64,000 nt of DNA from Hymenobacter sp. PAMC 26628 (GCF_001562275.1 NZ_CP014304.1:4278001-4342000), one strand, 5' to 3'. Shown: positions 8,609-17,638, counted from the stretch's first letter. Translations and numbers: made by a program. The notes: a model not told the origin generated them from the sequence alone.

Positions 8609-11203
8609 ATGTCGAAACGATTACTATTCTTAGCTTTTCTATTGCTTTCCCACGCGGCCTCGGCCCAACTGCGCGACGATTTCACCGACGGCAATTTTAC
8701 CGCCAACCCCGCTTGGGCCGGCACCGCTAATTTCTTCACCGTCAACGCCCAGCGCCAGCTGCAAAGCAACGGCCCCGCCGTGACCGGCACCCGCCTCCAA
8801 CTGGCCGCGCCCTGCCGCGCCAGCACCGGCACCACCTGGGAATTCTGGGCCAACCTGCGCCTGGCCACCAGCGCCAGCAACGTGGCCGACGTGTGGCTGA
8901 TGGCCTCGGGGCCCGACTTGGGCAGCGCCGCCACGGCCGGCTACTTCGTGCGCCTGGGTAGCACCGCCGACAACCTTACCCTATTCCGCAAAGACTCGGC
9001 GAAGACGGCCGTGGCCCTCATCACGGGGAACGCCAGTACGCTGAGCAGCAGCACTAACAATCCGGTGCGCGTGCGCATCACCCGCACCACCGCCAACCGC
9101 TGGACGCTGGAGCGCGACCTGGCTGGGGGCCGCAACTTCGTGGCCGATGGGGCCCCGGCTACCGACGCCACGCACCAGCGCAGCGCCGCCGCGGGCGTGG
9201 CTTTGCTATACTCGTCGGCCAACGGCAAAAACTTCTACTTCGATGATTTTAACGTGGTTGACGCCACGCCACCCCTACTGCTGAAGGCCACGCCGCTTAA
9301 TGCGCGCCGGGTCGAGGTCGTGTTCAACGAAGCCGTGGACCCGGCCACAGGGGCCCTGGCGGCCAGCTACCGGCTGCGCGGTGGGGCAGGACCGGTGGCG
9401 GCTGAAATTTTGGCTAATAATCCGGCCGTGGTGCGCCTGACCTTCGGCGCCGATTTGCCGGCGGCCAACGTGCTGGAAGCGCGGCAGGTGGCCGACTTGT
9501 TCGGCAATGCGGCGACGGGGGCCCTGGCGGCCAGCTTCGCTGGCCTGCCGGTAGCTCCGGAATTTAGCGATTTGATTATCAGCGAAATATTCGCCGATGA
9601 AACCCCGGCCGTCGGCCTGCCCGAATCGGAATTCGTGGAGGTTTACAACCGCTCGGCCACCAAAACCCTCAGCCTGCGCGGCGTGCGGCTGGGCAAGACG
9701 GGCACCGCCGCCCAGGCCGTATTTCCCGACACGGCGCGGCTGCTGCCGGGGCAGTACGCGGTGGTCTGCGGCAGCACCCGGGCGGCGCAGTTTGCGCCGT
9801 TCGGCAAGGTGTACGGGCTCACGAATTTCCCCGCGCTGAGCAACGGCGGCGACCAGCTGGTGCTGCGGGGCCCCGGCGGCCGGGTGTTGTTTGAGGTGAC
9901 GTACTCGGACGCGTGGTACCGCGACGCGCGCAAGCAAGCCGGTGGCTGGAGCCTGGAAATGCTGGACCCCGCCAACCTCTGCGCCGGCGCCGACAACTGG
10001 ACCGCCAGCCCCGACCCGCGCGGCGGCACCCCGGGCCGTGCCAACGCCGCCGGGGCCCCGCACCCCGACGCCGTGCCGCCCGCACTGCTCCGCGCCGTGG
10101 CGGTGGATGCCCGCACCGTGCGCCTGTTCTTCTCCGAAAAGCTCGACAGCGCCGCCGCGGCCAACCCCGCCCGCTACGCCCTGGGGTCTCAGGCCCCCGC
10201 CGTGGCCCGCGCCGCGCCCGTGGGACCTGACTTCCGGGTGGTGGACCTGGTGCTGGCCGGGGCCCTGGCTCCCAGCCGCCCCACGGCCCTCACGGTGCAA
10301 ACAGCGACCGACTGCGCCGGCAACGCCAGCGGCCCGCTGCAAGCCGCCGAATTTGCTCTGCCCGAGACCGCCGCTCCCGGCGACGTAGTGATAAACGAAC
10401 TGCTCTTTAACCCCCGGGTGGGGGCCGTGCGCTTCGTCGAACTACTGAACCGCAGCCAGAAATACGTTGACTTGCAAGGGTTTCAGGTGGGAGACGGCGG
10501 GGCGGGGCTGCCGGTATGCCCGGGGCCCTACGTGCTGACGCCGGGGCAGCTAGTGGCCTTCAGCACCAGCCCGGCCACGGTGCAGGCGCAGTACCCCACC
10601 AGTGCCGACCCAGCGGCAATGCTGCCCGTGGGGGCCCTGCCCACCTGGCCCGACGACGCCGGCCTGGCCGTGCTGCTGGATGCGAGCGGGAAGGAAATCG
10701 ACCGCTTGGCCTACAACAAAAGCCTGCACTTGCCGCTGCTTAGCAGCCAGGACGGCGTGTCGCTGGAGCGCATCCGGGCGCAGGGGCCCAGCCTGGGCAG
10801 CAACTTCCACTCGGCGGCCGGCACAGTGGGCTACGCCACGCCCGGCCGCCCCAACTCGCAGGCCCAGGATGCGCCCGGCGGCGGCCAAGAGTTAACCGTG
10901 ACGCCCGAAGTTTTCACGCCCGACGACGACGGCCAGCAGGATTTCACCACCCTCACCTACCAGCTCGACCAGGCCGGCTACGTAGGCTCTGTCACGGTTT
11001 ACGACGCCGTGGGCCGCCTCACCCGCCGCCTGCTCCGCAACGCGAGCCTGCCCACCGCCGGCTTCGTGGCCTGGGACGGCCTCGACGATGGCGGCCGCAA
11101 AGCCGCCGTGGGGTACTACATCCTGCACGTCGAACTGTTCCGGCCCGCCAGCGGCGAGCGGCGCGAATACAAGAAAACGGTGGTGCTGGGGGCCCGGTTT
11201 TAG
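8609..11203 (+). CDS. Large exported lamin-tail/Ig-like protein with FlgD-like C-terminal domain
   Basis: The product is 864 residues. A signal peptide (MSKRLLFLAFLLLSHAASAQ) is followed by a concanavalin-like beta-sandwich (about 21-210, starting LRDDFTDGNFTANPAW), an Ig-like segment, a lamin-tail domain (IISEIFADETP, ESEFVEVYNRS), a second Ig-like segment, a second lamin-tail domain (DVVINELLFNP, FVELLNRS) and a final FlgD-like/T9SS-type domain (VTPEVFTPDDDGQQDF to KKTVVLGARF). This is a typical Bacteroidota cell-surface or secreted protein, perhaps anchored through T9SS. The open frame continues upstream to 7355, but only through the asd antisense; the ATG at 8609 gives the signal peptide. 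No enzymatic motif was seen. Confidence 0.8.
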   Translation: MSKRLLFLAFLLLSHAASAQLRDDFTDGNFTANPAWAGTANFFTVNAQRQLQSNGPAVTGTRLQLAAPCRASTGTTWEFWANLRLATSASNVADVWLMASGPDLGSAATAGYFVRLGSTADNLTLFRKDSAKTAVALITGNASTLSSSTNNPVRVRITRTTANRWTLERDLAGGRNFVADGAPATDATHQRSAAAGVALLYSSANGKNFYFDDFNVVDATPPLLLKATPLNARRVEVVFNEAVDPATGALAASYRLRGGAGPVAAEILANNPAVVRLTFGADLPAANVLEARQVADLFGNAATGALAASFAGLPVAPEFSDLIISEIFADETPAVGLPESEFVEVYNRSATKTLSLRGVRLGKTGTAAQAVFPDTARLLPGQYAVVCGSTRAAQFAPFGKVYGLTNFPALSNGGDQLVLRGPGGRVLFEVTYSDAWYRDARKQAGGWSLEMLDPANLCAGADNWTASPDPRGGTPGRANAAGAPHPDAVPPALLRAVAVDARTVRLFFSEKLDSAAAANPARYALGSQAPAVARAAPVGPDFRVVDLVLAGALAPSRPTALTVQTATDCAGNASGPLQAAEFALPETAAPGDVVINELLFNPRVGAVRFVELLNRSQKYVDLQGFQVGDGGAGLPVCPGPYVLTPGQLVAFSTSPATVQAQYPTSADPAAMLPVGALPTWPDDAGLAVLLDASGKEIDRLAYNKSLHLPLLSSQDGVSLERIRAQGPSLGSNFHSAAGTVGYATPGRPNSQAQDAPGGGQELTVTPEVFTPDDDGQQDFTTLTYQLDQAGYVGSVTVYDAVGRLTRRLLRNASLPTAGFVAWDGLDDGGRKAAVGYYILHVELFRPASGERREYKKTVVLGARF

Positions 11204-11240
11204 TAAGTCGAGCACTTGGCAACCACCTAGTTACAATTAC

Positions 11241-11286
11241 AAAAAAACGGTTATGCTTCGGCTGCGCTCAGCATAACCGTTTTTTT
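11241..11286. terminator. Bidirectional terminator built from a half copy of palindrome family I
   Basis: Arms 11241-11257 and 11270-11286 are perfect reverse complements (A-run, CGGTTATGCT and its inverse, T-run) around a 12-base loop TCGGCTGCGCTC. With A and T runs on both sides it can end transcription of the convergent genes on each side. The core ATGCTTCGGCTGCGCTCAGC is the same as one arm of the family I palindromes, so this terminator probably derives from one. Confidence 0.85.
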
Positions 11287-11306
11287 GCCTGACCGTGGCA
11301 ATCTGT

Positions 11307-11792
11307 TCACGGCCGCCACTTGAACGACTTGTCGTCGATGGCCCGCATGGTACAGAGTACACCGTTCAGGTGGTCGTACTCGTGCTGCAACAGTTCGGAC
11401 AAATCGCCCGTCATGTGCCAGGTCTGCGGCTGCCAGTTTTCATCCAGGTAGTCGATGGTTAGGTGGGTGTGCCGCCGCACTTTGACCAGTAGGTGGGGGA
11501 AGCTCATGCAGTCGTCCCACAGCTCAAACAGCTCGGTACTTAGCCCGCTGAGTTCGGGGTTGATGAAGACCACGGGCCGGTCGATGTTCAGGTAAATCAG
11601 CCGCTTCATGATGCCCAGTTGCGGCGCGGCAATGGCCCGGCCGAAGTGGTATCGGGCCCTTATCTCCTGCATGACGTGGTGCAAATCGGCCACCCAACCC
11701 GCTACCAACGGCCGCTCGGCGGGCAAAACCGGCGCGCACGTTTCGTAAAGGCGCGGGTCGCCCAGTTGAAGCAAATCGGCTAGTTTTTTCAT
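11307..11792 (-). CDS. def: Peptide deformylase, divergent
   Basis: The product is 161 residues and removes the formyl group from nascent proteins. The three deformylase motifs are present in altered form: GRAIAAPQLG (51-60, for GxGLAAPQ), DDCMSFP (93-99, for EGCLS, with metal ligand Cys95) and QHEYDHLNG (136-144, with HEYDH giving both His ligands and the catalytic Glu). The second motif is unusual, which suggests a divergent type rather than the main housekeeping enzyme. The ATG at 11792 is preferred to a TTG at 11810. The gene is convergent with the lamin-tail gene across a shared terminator. Confidence 0.85.
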   Translation of the reverse strand: MKKLADLLQLGDPRLYETCAPVLPAERPLVAGWVADLHHVMQEIRARYHFGRAIAAPQLGIMKRLIYLNIDRPVVFINPELSGLSTELFELWDDCMSFPHLLVKVRRHTHLTIDYLDENWQPQTWHMTGDLSELLQHEYDHLNGVLCTMRAIDDKSFKWRP

Positions 11793-11969
11793 TGGCTTTA
11801 GTGGTCGCAAGCGCTGGTTTCGCCCCTGTTGCGGTCAATTTAACACGAGCCGGAGGAAACGGCCCATTGCTCAATTTCGAACTTGCCCCGGTGGGCCAAT
11901 TCAGGCCTGGCGACCAGTCTATTCTGGCCAGCCTTTTAAACCCTGCCCGCCGCCGGCCCTCTTACCGGC

Positions 11970-13589
11970 ATGGATACCACCCAGCAACTCCAGCACTTGT
12001 ATTGGCGCGCCGGCTTTGGGCCCCGGCCCCAAGATGTGGCCGCTGGCCTCAGCCTTCGCAAAGCCCTGCGGCAGCTGCTGCACGATTCGGCGCAGTTCGA
12101 GCCGCTCGACGCGCCCAGCATGCACTTCACCGACCCGATGGGCGCGGTGATGGCCGTGGCCCCCGTGCCGCCCGCCTCCGCGCCGGCCAAAAACCCGGTG
12201 CCCACCGGCATGGTGACCACGCCGGACCAGGCCACGGCCACCGCTGCGCCCGCGACGATGGATATGGCCGGCGGCGAAGCCACGCCCCCCGCCCCGGTGG
12301 CCGCGCTGCCGGCGCGCCAGCCCTACCGCATGGGCCCCGGCGGCGTGCCGCTGCTGCGCCGCCGCGACCTCACGCCCGAGCAGCGCAAGATGCAGAACCA
12401 GGGCCTGCGCGAGGCGTTCATCAACATCTCGACGGCCTGGATGGACCGCATGGCCACCTCGCCGGCCCAGCTGCGCGAGAAGATGACGCTGTTTTGGCAC
12501 GGCCACTTTGCCTGCCGGGTGCGGCAGCCGGGCCCCGCCCTCAGCCTGCACAACACCATGCGGCAGCACGCGCTGGGCAAATTCCCCGACCTGCTGCTGG
12601 CCGTGAGCCAGGAGCCGGCCATGCTCGAATTCCTTAACAACCGCCAGAACCATAAGGGCCACCCCAACGAAAACTTCGCCCGCGAGGTGATGGAACTGTT
12701 TACGCTGGGCCGCGGCAACTACTCGGAGCAGGACGTGAAGGACGGGGCCCGCGCCTTCACCGGCTGGAGCTACGACGCGCAGGGCAACTTCAAGTTCCGG
12801 CCAATGGACCACGACGACGGCCCCAAAACCTTCCTCGGCCGCACCGGCAACTTTAAGGGCGAAGACGTGCTGGCCATCATCCTGGAGCAGCCGGCGGCGG
12901 CTACCTTCCTCACCACCAAGCTCTACCGCTTTTTCGTGAACGACACGCCCGACCCGGCCCGCATCGCGCCGCTGGCCGATGCGTTTCGCCGCAGCGGCTA
13001 CGACATCCAGGACCTGCTGGAGCGCATGTTTTCGGCCGACTGGTTTTACGACCCCGCCAACGTGGGCACGCACCTCAAGAGCCCGGTGGAGCTGCTGGCC
13101 GGCATCCGCCGCACCCTCAACGTGAAGCTCGACAACGAGCTGCCCTTGCTGGGCTACCAGAAAGCCCTGGGCCAGACGCTGTTCGAGCCACCGAACGTAG
13201 CCGGCTGGCCCGGCGGCCGCAACTGGATTGACTCGTCGTCGCTGCTGCTGCGCCTGCAAATACCGGCCATCCTCTTCAAAAACGCCGACTTCGCCGTGGC
13301 CCTCAAGCAGGACGAGAACGATATCGCCCCCAACTTAACGCGCGCCGACCGCCTCGTGAAGCCCACCACCGGGGCCCACCTGCCGCTGGGGCCCCTGCAA
13401 CAGCTGCTGGGCGCCACACCCGCCCCGGCCCAACCCGCCCGCCTCAGCGAGTTCCTGCTCCAAACGCCCATCCGGCCCGAAAACCTAGCCCTGGTGCAGC
13501 AAGCCGCCGCCCAAAACTCCGTCCCTGCCGAGGCCCTGCGCAACACACTAATTAGCCTAATGAGCCTGCCGGAATACCAATTGTCGTAG
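11970..13589 (+). CDS. DUF1800 family protein
   Basis: The 539-residue product matches the DUF1800 family along its length: an N-terminal TTQQLQHLYWRAGFGPRPQD, the block KMTLFWHGHFAC, then NRQNHKGHPNENFAREVMEL, FTLGRGNYSEQDVKDGARAF and a C-terminal FEPPNVAGWPGGRNWID. An Ala/Pro-rich insertion at about 60-115 is not typical. The biochemical role of the family is not settled. It is followed after 153 bases by a DUF1501 protein, a pairing seen in many bacteria and thought to act together in the periplasm. A family I palindrome sits between the two genes. Confidence 0.88.
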   Translation: MDTTQQLQHLYWRAGFGPRPQDVAAGLSLRKALRQLLHDSAQFEPLDAPSMHFTDPMGAVMAVAPVPPASAPAKNPVPTGMVTTPDQATATAAPATMDMAGGEATPPAPVAALPARQPYRMGPGGVPLLRRRDLTPEQRKMQNQGLREAFINISTAWMDRMATSPAQLREKMTLFWHGHFACRVRQPGPALSLHNTMRQHALGKFPDLLLAVSQEPAMLEFLNNRQNHKGHPNENFAREVMELFTLGRGNYSEQDVKDGARAFTGWSYDAQGNFKFRPMDHDDGPKTFLGRTGNFKGEDVLAIILEQPAAATFLTTKLYRFFVNDTPDPARIAPLADAFRRSGYDIQDLLERMFSADWFYDPANVGTHLKSPVELLAGIRRTLNVKLDNELPLLGYQKALGQTLFEPPNVAGWPGGRNWIDSSSLLLRLQIPAILFKNADFAVALKQDENDIAPNLTRADRLVKPTTGAHLPLGPLQQLLGATPAPAQPARLSEFLLQTPIRPENLALVQQAAAQNSVPAEALRNTLISLMSLPEYQLS

Positions 13590-13622
13590 GGAATTTTGAG
13601 CACTTATTTTTTAAACAAGGTC

Positions 13623-13710
13623 GTCATGCAGAGCGCCGCAAAGCATCTCTCCCGCGGCTGTGACCATGATTAGTGAAGCAGTAGAGATGCTTCGTTGCGC
13701 TCTGCATGAC
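13623..13710. repeat. Family I palindrome, copy 1
   Basis: Arms 13623-13649 and 13684-13710 are inverted copies (GTCATGCAGAGCGC, then AAGCATCTC) with mismatches only near the arm middle. The centre carries the CCCGC and AGTGAAGCAGTAG words seen in other copies. It lies between the DUF1800 and DUF1501 genes and could form a long hairpin in their shared transcript. Confidence 0.9.
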
Positions 13711-13742
13711 CGTTCTCATCTTCTATTTATCTTATCCCCATT

Positions 13743-14957
13743 ATGCAACGCCGCGAATTCCTCCAGGCCTCGGTATTGGCCAGCACGCTGCTGTTCGTGC
13801 CCAAAATGCTGCATGCCCTCGACCGGGGCCCGGGGCTGGCCCGGCTGGCCGACGCGCCGGGGGCCCGCCGCCTCATCGTGGTGCAGCTAGGCGGCGGCAA
13901 CGACGGCCTGAACACCGTCATTCCGTACCAGAACGACCTGTACTACAAGGCCCGGCCCACGCTGGGCATTAAGGAATCGGAAGGAATCTTTGCCCTGGAC
14001 AAAGGGATGGGCTTCCACCCAGCGCTCAAGGGCTTCAAGAACCTCTACGATCAGGGCTACCTGGCCGTGCTCAACGGCGTGGGCTACCCCAATCCCGACC
14101 GCTCGCACTTCCGCTCGATGGACATCTGGCAAACCGGCTCGGGCAGCGGCCAGAACCTGAGCACCGGCTGGCTCGGCCGCTACCTCGACTCGGGGGCCCC
14201 AGGGTGCCAAAACCCCTACAACGCCCTCGAAGTAGACGACACCCTGAGCCTGACCCTGAAGGGCAGCCAGCGCAAAGGCCTGGCATTCAAGAACCCCGAC
14301 AAGCTGCACCAGCTCACCCAGAACCGCTTACTGAGCAAGGTGAGCCGCGAAACCGCCTCCGACCACCACCACGCGCAAGTCGATTACCTCTACCAAACGC
14401 TGGCCGAAACCGCGTCGTCGGCCGACTACCTCTACGACAAGTCGAAGGTGTACAAGTCGGCCGGGGCCTACCCCCAGTCCGAGTTTGGCAAGAACCTAAA
14501 AACCACCGCCGAGCTGATTAACTCCGGTGTGGAGTCGCGGGTGTACTACCTGGCCCTCAACGGCTTCGATACCCACGTGCGCCAGCACGAGCAGCAGCAG
14601 AAGCTCTTCACCGACCTCGGCGACGGCCTGGCTGCGCTGGCCGACGACCTCCAGAAGAACGGCCAGTGGGCCAACACGCTGGTGCTGGTGTTCTCCGAAT
14701 TCGGCCGCCGCGTGGGCCAGAACGCCAGCAACGGTACCGACCACGGCACCGCCAACCCCGTGTTCCTCCTCGGCGGCAGCCTCCAACAAAGAGGCGTCCT
14801 TAACGACGCCCCCGACCTGGCCAACCTCGACCAGGGCGACTTGCGCCACCAAGTCGATTTCCGCGGCATCTACGCCAGCGTCCTCAAAGACTGGCTCGGC
14901 GCCGACGACACGAGCATTCTGGGCACCGACTTTGAGCGGCTGCGCGGGTTGGTGTAG
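13743..14957 (+). CDS. DUF1501 family protein with Tat-like signal
   Basis: The product is 404 residues. It begins MQRREFLQASVLASTLL, a twin-arginine-like export signal, then the family block RRLIVVQLGGGNDGLNTVIP at 41-60. Later landmarks are SMDIWQTG, LNGFDTHVRQHEQQ and VFSEFGRRVGQNASNGTDHG, where His and Asp residues resemble the metal site of the alkaline-phosphatase/sulfatase superfamily to which DUF1501 is related. Substrate unknown. It is the partner of the DUF1800 gene just upstream and probably shares its transcript. Confidence 0.88.
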   Translation: MQRREFLQASVLASTLLFVPKMLHALDRGPGLARLADAPGARRLIVVQLGGGNDGLNTVIPYQNDLYYKARPTLGIKESEGIFALDKGMGFHPALKGFKNLYDQGYLAVLNGVGYPNPDRSHFRSMDIWQTGSGSGQNLSTGWLGRYLDSGAPGCQNPYNALEVDDTLSLTLKGSQRKGLAFKNPDKLHQLTQNRLLSKVSRETASDHHHAQVDYLYQTLAETASSADYLYDKSKVYKSAGAYPQSEFGKNLKTTAELINSGVESRVYYLALNGFDTHVRQHEQQQKLFTDLGDGLAALADDLQKNGQWANTLVLVFSEFGRRVGQNASNGTDHGTANPVFLLGGSLQQRGVLNDAPDLANLDQGDLRHQVDFRGIYASVLKDWLGADDTSILGTDFERLRGLV

Positions 14958-14990
14958 CATTTTGATTAAAGAGCAGAAACAAAAAATCTC

Positions 14991-15104
14991 GCTGTCATCC
15001 TGAACGCAGCAAAGGACCTGAGGACCGCGGAACAGCTTGCAGTAAATGGCTACTGCGCGCCGTTCTACAGTTCTCAGATCCTTCACTGCGTTCAGGATGA
15101 CAGC
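14991..15104. repeat. Family I palindrome, copy 2 (GTCATCCTGA variant)
   Basis: Arms 14991-15022 and 15073-15104 are inverted copies (GCTGTCATCCTGAACGCAG, then AAGGA). The core differs from other copies (CATCCTGA and AAGGAC/AAGGAT instead of CATGCTGA and AAGCAT), and most changes appear in both arms, so pairing is kept. It sits between the convergent DUF1501 and SDR genes. Confidence 0.9.
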
Positions 15105-15123
15105 GAACTTTCCTTATTTATCT

Positions 15124-15915
15124 CTACAACAACCCTTTAATCCACCCCCCATCCACCGGGATGGAGGTGGCGGTGATGTAGCTGGCGCGCGCCGAGCACA
15201 GAAAGGCAGCCAGGGCCCCAAACTCGCGCGGCTCGCCGAGGCGGCGCATGGGAATTTCGTTTTCCCAGCGGGCCTGGGCCTCGGTGGGCGCGATGCCGTC
15301 GCGGGTGGCAATGGCCTGGGCCAGGTTTTCGACGCGGGCGGTGCGGGTGTAGCCGGGCAGGATGTTGTTGACGGTAATGCCGAACGGCGCCACCTCCGTG
15401 GCCAGCGTGCGCGCCATGCCCGTCACGGCCGCCCGCAAGCTGTTGGACAGCATGAGGTTATCCACCGGCTGCTTCACGCTGATGGACGTGATGTTGAGGA
15501 TGCGGCCCCAGCCCTGCGCCTTCATGCCGGGCAGCACGGCGCGCGTCAGCTCCACCACGCTGGTGAGCAGCAGGCGGGTGGCGGCATCCCACATTTCGGC
15601 CGTAAGGCCGTCGAATCCCCCAGCCGGGGGCCCCCCGGCGTTGGTCACCAATACATCGACGCGGCCGAAGCGGGCCAGCGCCGCCGCCACCACCGCGGCG
15701 GGGGCCCCGGGCGCGGACAGGTCGGCGGGCACGGCCAGCACCGGCACGCCGCTGGCGGCTTCGAGGGCGGCGGCCGTGGCCCGTAGCTCGGCTTCGCCCC
15801 GGGCACAAAGTACTAAGTGCGCGCCTTCGGCAGCTAGCTCTTCAGCCACGGCGCGGCCCAGGCCTTTGCTGGCGGCGGCCACTAGCGCAATCTTGCCTTT
15901 TAAGCCTAAGTCCAT
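15124..15915 (-). CDS. SDR-family oxidoreductase lacking the usual YxxxK pair
   Basis: The 263-residue product is a classical-length short-chain dehydrogenase with a Rossmann fold. It shows a nucleotide loop AAASKGLGRAVA (13-24), TNAGG (91-95) and a late NNILPGYTRT. The catalytic Ser is present (NITS, Ser144), but 13 residues on, where Tyr is expected, there is Ser157, and four further on Arg161 replaces Lys. A group of bacterial SDRs shares this replacement, so it may be a distinct catalytic type rather than a dead enzyme. The start at 15915 is followed directly upstream by a family II palindrome. The cupin gene upstream is on the same strand and may be cotranscribed. Confidence 0.85.
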   Translation of the reverse strand: MDLGLKGKIALVAAASKGLGRAVAEELAAEGAHLVLCARGEAELRATAAALEAASGVPVLAVPADLSAPGAPAAVVAAALARFGRVDVLVTNAGGPPAGGFDGLTAEMWDAATRLLLTSVVELTRAVLPGMKAQGWGRILNITSISVKQPVDNLMLSNSLRAAVTGMARTLATEVAPFGITVNNILPGYTRTARVENLAQAIATRDGIAPTEAQARWENEIPMRRLGEPREFGALAAFLCSARASYITATSIPVDGGWIKGLL

Positions 15916-15916
15916 T

Positions 15917-16025
15917 TCAGTTGCTCGTTGTCAGTTGTCAGTCGCTCGCTGCCAGTTGTGAGTTGCCAGTTATTAGTTGCCGGTTATTGGTTTACCCCGC
16001 ACTAACAACTGACAACGGGCAACTA
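15917..16025. repeat. Family II palindrome between cupin and SDR genes
   Basis: Outer arms 15917-15942 and 16001-16025 are inverted copies with core TTGTCAGTTGT. The left half also repeats words like AGTTGCCAGT and AGTTGCCGGT several times. The element fills the whole gap between the cupin stop (16031) and the SDR start (15915), so it would lie in the 5' leader of the SDR message. The same core recurs at 47191-47267 and inside cysS. Confidence 0.88.
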
Positions 16026-16030
16026 AAGCA

Positions 16031-16399
16031 TTAGCGCAGGTAGGCGTCGGTCTTGTCGATCCAATCCTGGCGGGGCGGGCTGAAGATGTCCACGTCGAGC
16101 GTGTCCTCCAGGGCCTCGGCCGCGTGCGGCACGTTGGACGGGATGTGGAGCACTTCGCCGGCTCGCACGATGATTTCCTGGGCCTGGTCGTCGCCGAGGT
16201 AGAAGCGCAGGGCCCCTTCGAGGATGTAGGTAATCTGCTCGTTTTCGTGGTGGTGCTTGGGCACGAGGGCCCCCTTTTTGAGGTACACGTGGGCGAGCAT
16301 CGTTTTGTCGCCGGTGATGAAGCGGCGCGAAATCAAGTCCGTCATGCGCTCCTCGGGCATGTCGTCCCAACGGTAGAAGGCAACCTGGTCATTTAACAT
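16031..16399 (-). CDS. Small single-domain cupin protein
   Basis: The product is 122 residues with one cupin-2 barrel. Metal-ligand candidates are His49, His51 and Glu54 in KHHHENEQITYILEG and His92 in PSNVPHAAEA. Proteins like this act as small isomerases, dioxygenases or sensors of sugar or phenolic compounds; the sequence does not say which. It lies just upstream of an SDR gene on the same strand, and joint action on one carbohydrate-like substrate is plausible. Its start codon overlaps the outer arm of an inverted repeat at 16398-16541. Confidence 0.82.
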   Translation of the reverse strand: MLNDQVAFYRWDDMPEERMTDLISRRFITGDKTMLAHVYLKKGALVPKHHHENEQITYILEGALRFYLGDDQAQEIIVRAGEVLHIPSNVPHAAEALEDTLDVDIFSPPRQDWIDKTDAYLR

Positions 16400-16541
16400 T
16401 TATCAATCAGCATTTAACAGGTGAAATCCAATAGAAACGGCCCGCCGCCCTTTTGCCAAAGCAAGGGGCGGCGGGCCGAAAGTAGGGTAAATATTCCGTT
16501 GCCCTCCGGCAGGAATGTCTGTTAAATGCTAATTGATAAAT
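16398..16541. repeat. Inverted repeat enclosing a GC-rich terminator hairpin
   Basis: Outer arms 16398-16420 and 16519-16541 match almost perfectly (core ATCAGCATTTAACAG). Inside is a second stem, 16439-16450 with 16466-16477 (GGCCCGCCGCCC), that fits a terminator for the barrel gene at 16552-17406. The outer arm touches the cupin ATG. This nested layout is unlike a plain terminator. Confidence 0.8.
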
Positions 16542-16551
16542 ATCAAGTGAC

Positions 16552-17406
16552 TCACAGCGGCACGTTGAAGCCGAAGGCGTAGATGGCCTGCGCCGAGGTA
16601 AATACGTGCGTTACGCGGCCTACTTTATCGGCCCCGATCCAGGTGTTGGTGTAGTCGGCAAAGGCGCCCTGCACGTCGCCCTGCAAGAAAAAGTACTTGT
16701 AGATGTCGAGCTTCAGGCCGGCGCTGGTGCCCACCACCCAGCCGTGGTAGTGGAAGGGCCCCTCCTGGTGGCTGCCGAAGATGGTGGAGATGGTGTAGGA
16801 AATCATGGGGCCCCCGCCGATTTTGCCGATGGCGCTGAGCTGCAGGTGCTTGCCCACAATCAGCTTTTGGCGCTTCACCAGGTTCACCATCAGGTAGTTG
16901 TTGCCGTTGGTGTGCTGGAGGTGCACGAAGTCGGGCGTCACCAGCGTGTCCTTGTCGATGTAGTGGCCGCGGATGTTGCCGCGCACGTGGATGATTTGGT
17001 TGTCGTCGACCACGTACTTCAAGTGGTTCCAGCTCACCTCGATGCCCAGGTCGTGCTTGTCGTTGAAGAGGTAGCCCAGCGTGGCGTCGTACTGCGGAAT
17101 GGTCAGGGACTTGAACTTCCAGAAGTCGCTCATGCTGGGGTGGTCGCTGGCGTGCGCGTTCACGAAAGTGAAGTCGTAGTTGTCCGTTTTCTGGTTCTGG
17201 AACCGGATGTCGGAGCGCGCGTACCAGTCGCGGTTGTAGCCCCAGCTGAAGTAGAGGCTGCCGCGGTGCTTGGCGCTGGGCGGCAAAATGATGGTGGGCG
17301 TCTGGGGTGTGGTAGCCGGGGCGGGGGTGGCCGGCACGTCGGTTTGGGCCCACACCGTTTGGGCACCGCCCAACAACAGGGCGGCTAGTAAGTAGCGAAG
17401 TTTCAT
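16552..17406 (-). CDS. Exported hypothetical protein, probable outer-membrane beta-barrel
   Basis: The product is 284 residues. A signal peptide (MKLRYLLAALLLGGAQTVWAQ) is followed by a Pro/Thr-rich linker and then alternating aromatic/polar strands (HRGSLYFSWGYNRDWYARSD, VWNHL-type strands, YFFLQGDVQGAFADYT), ending AIYAFGFNVPL. This pattern suggests a small outer-membrane barrel. No named family was recognised. I chose the ATG at 17406 over the one at 17430 because the signal peptide starts there. It is a single gene on the minus strand, divergent from the TonB-domain gene. Confidence 0.6.
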   Translation of the reverse strand: MKLRYLLAALLLGGAQTVWAQTDVPATPAPATTPQTPTIILPPSAKHRGSLYFSWGYNRDWYARSDIRFQNQKTDNYDFTFVNAHASDHPSMSDFWKFKSLTIPQYDATLGYLFNDKHDLGIEVSWNHLKYVVDDNQIIHVRGNIRGHYIDKDTLVTPDFVHLQHTNGNNYLMVNLVKRQKLIVGKHLQLSAIGKIGGGPMISYTISTIFGSHQEGPFHYHGWVVGTSAGLKLDIYKYFFLQGDVQGAFADYTNTWIGADKVGRVTHVFTSAQAIYAFGFNVPL

Positions 17407-17638
17407 CAATAAAACAGGTAAGCGCCGCAACTCCTCATCTCAGCCCGGCGGTAGATAAATCGGCCGTAAAGATACGGGCCGACGCCGGAGCGCCGGGCTT
17501 TTTCGGCCGCCGGGGCCCCGGCGCCCACGGCAAACAAGGCCGCGCATGAACGAAAAATGAGGATTTGTGACTCTGGGCTGCCCGGCGCCGCGCCGGAAGC
17601 CGCGTAGCTTGCGGTACCACTTTCCTCGCCTACCCCGC

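Noticed and set aside
11919..13259. 446-codon minus-strand frame opposite the DUF1800 gene
   Set aside because: Composition is His/Arg/Gly-rich without motifs; the DUF1800 frame is clearly the real one.
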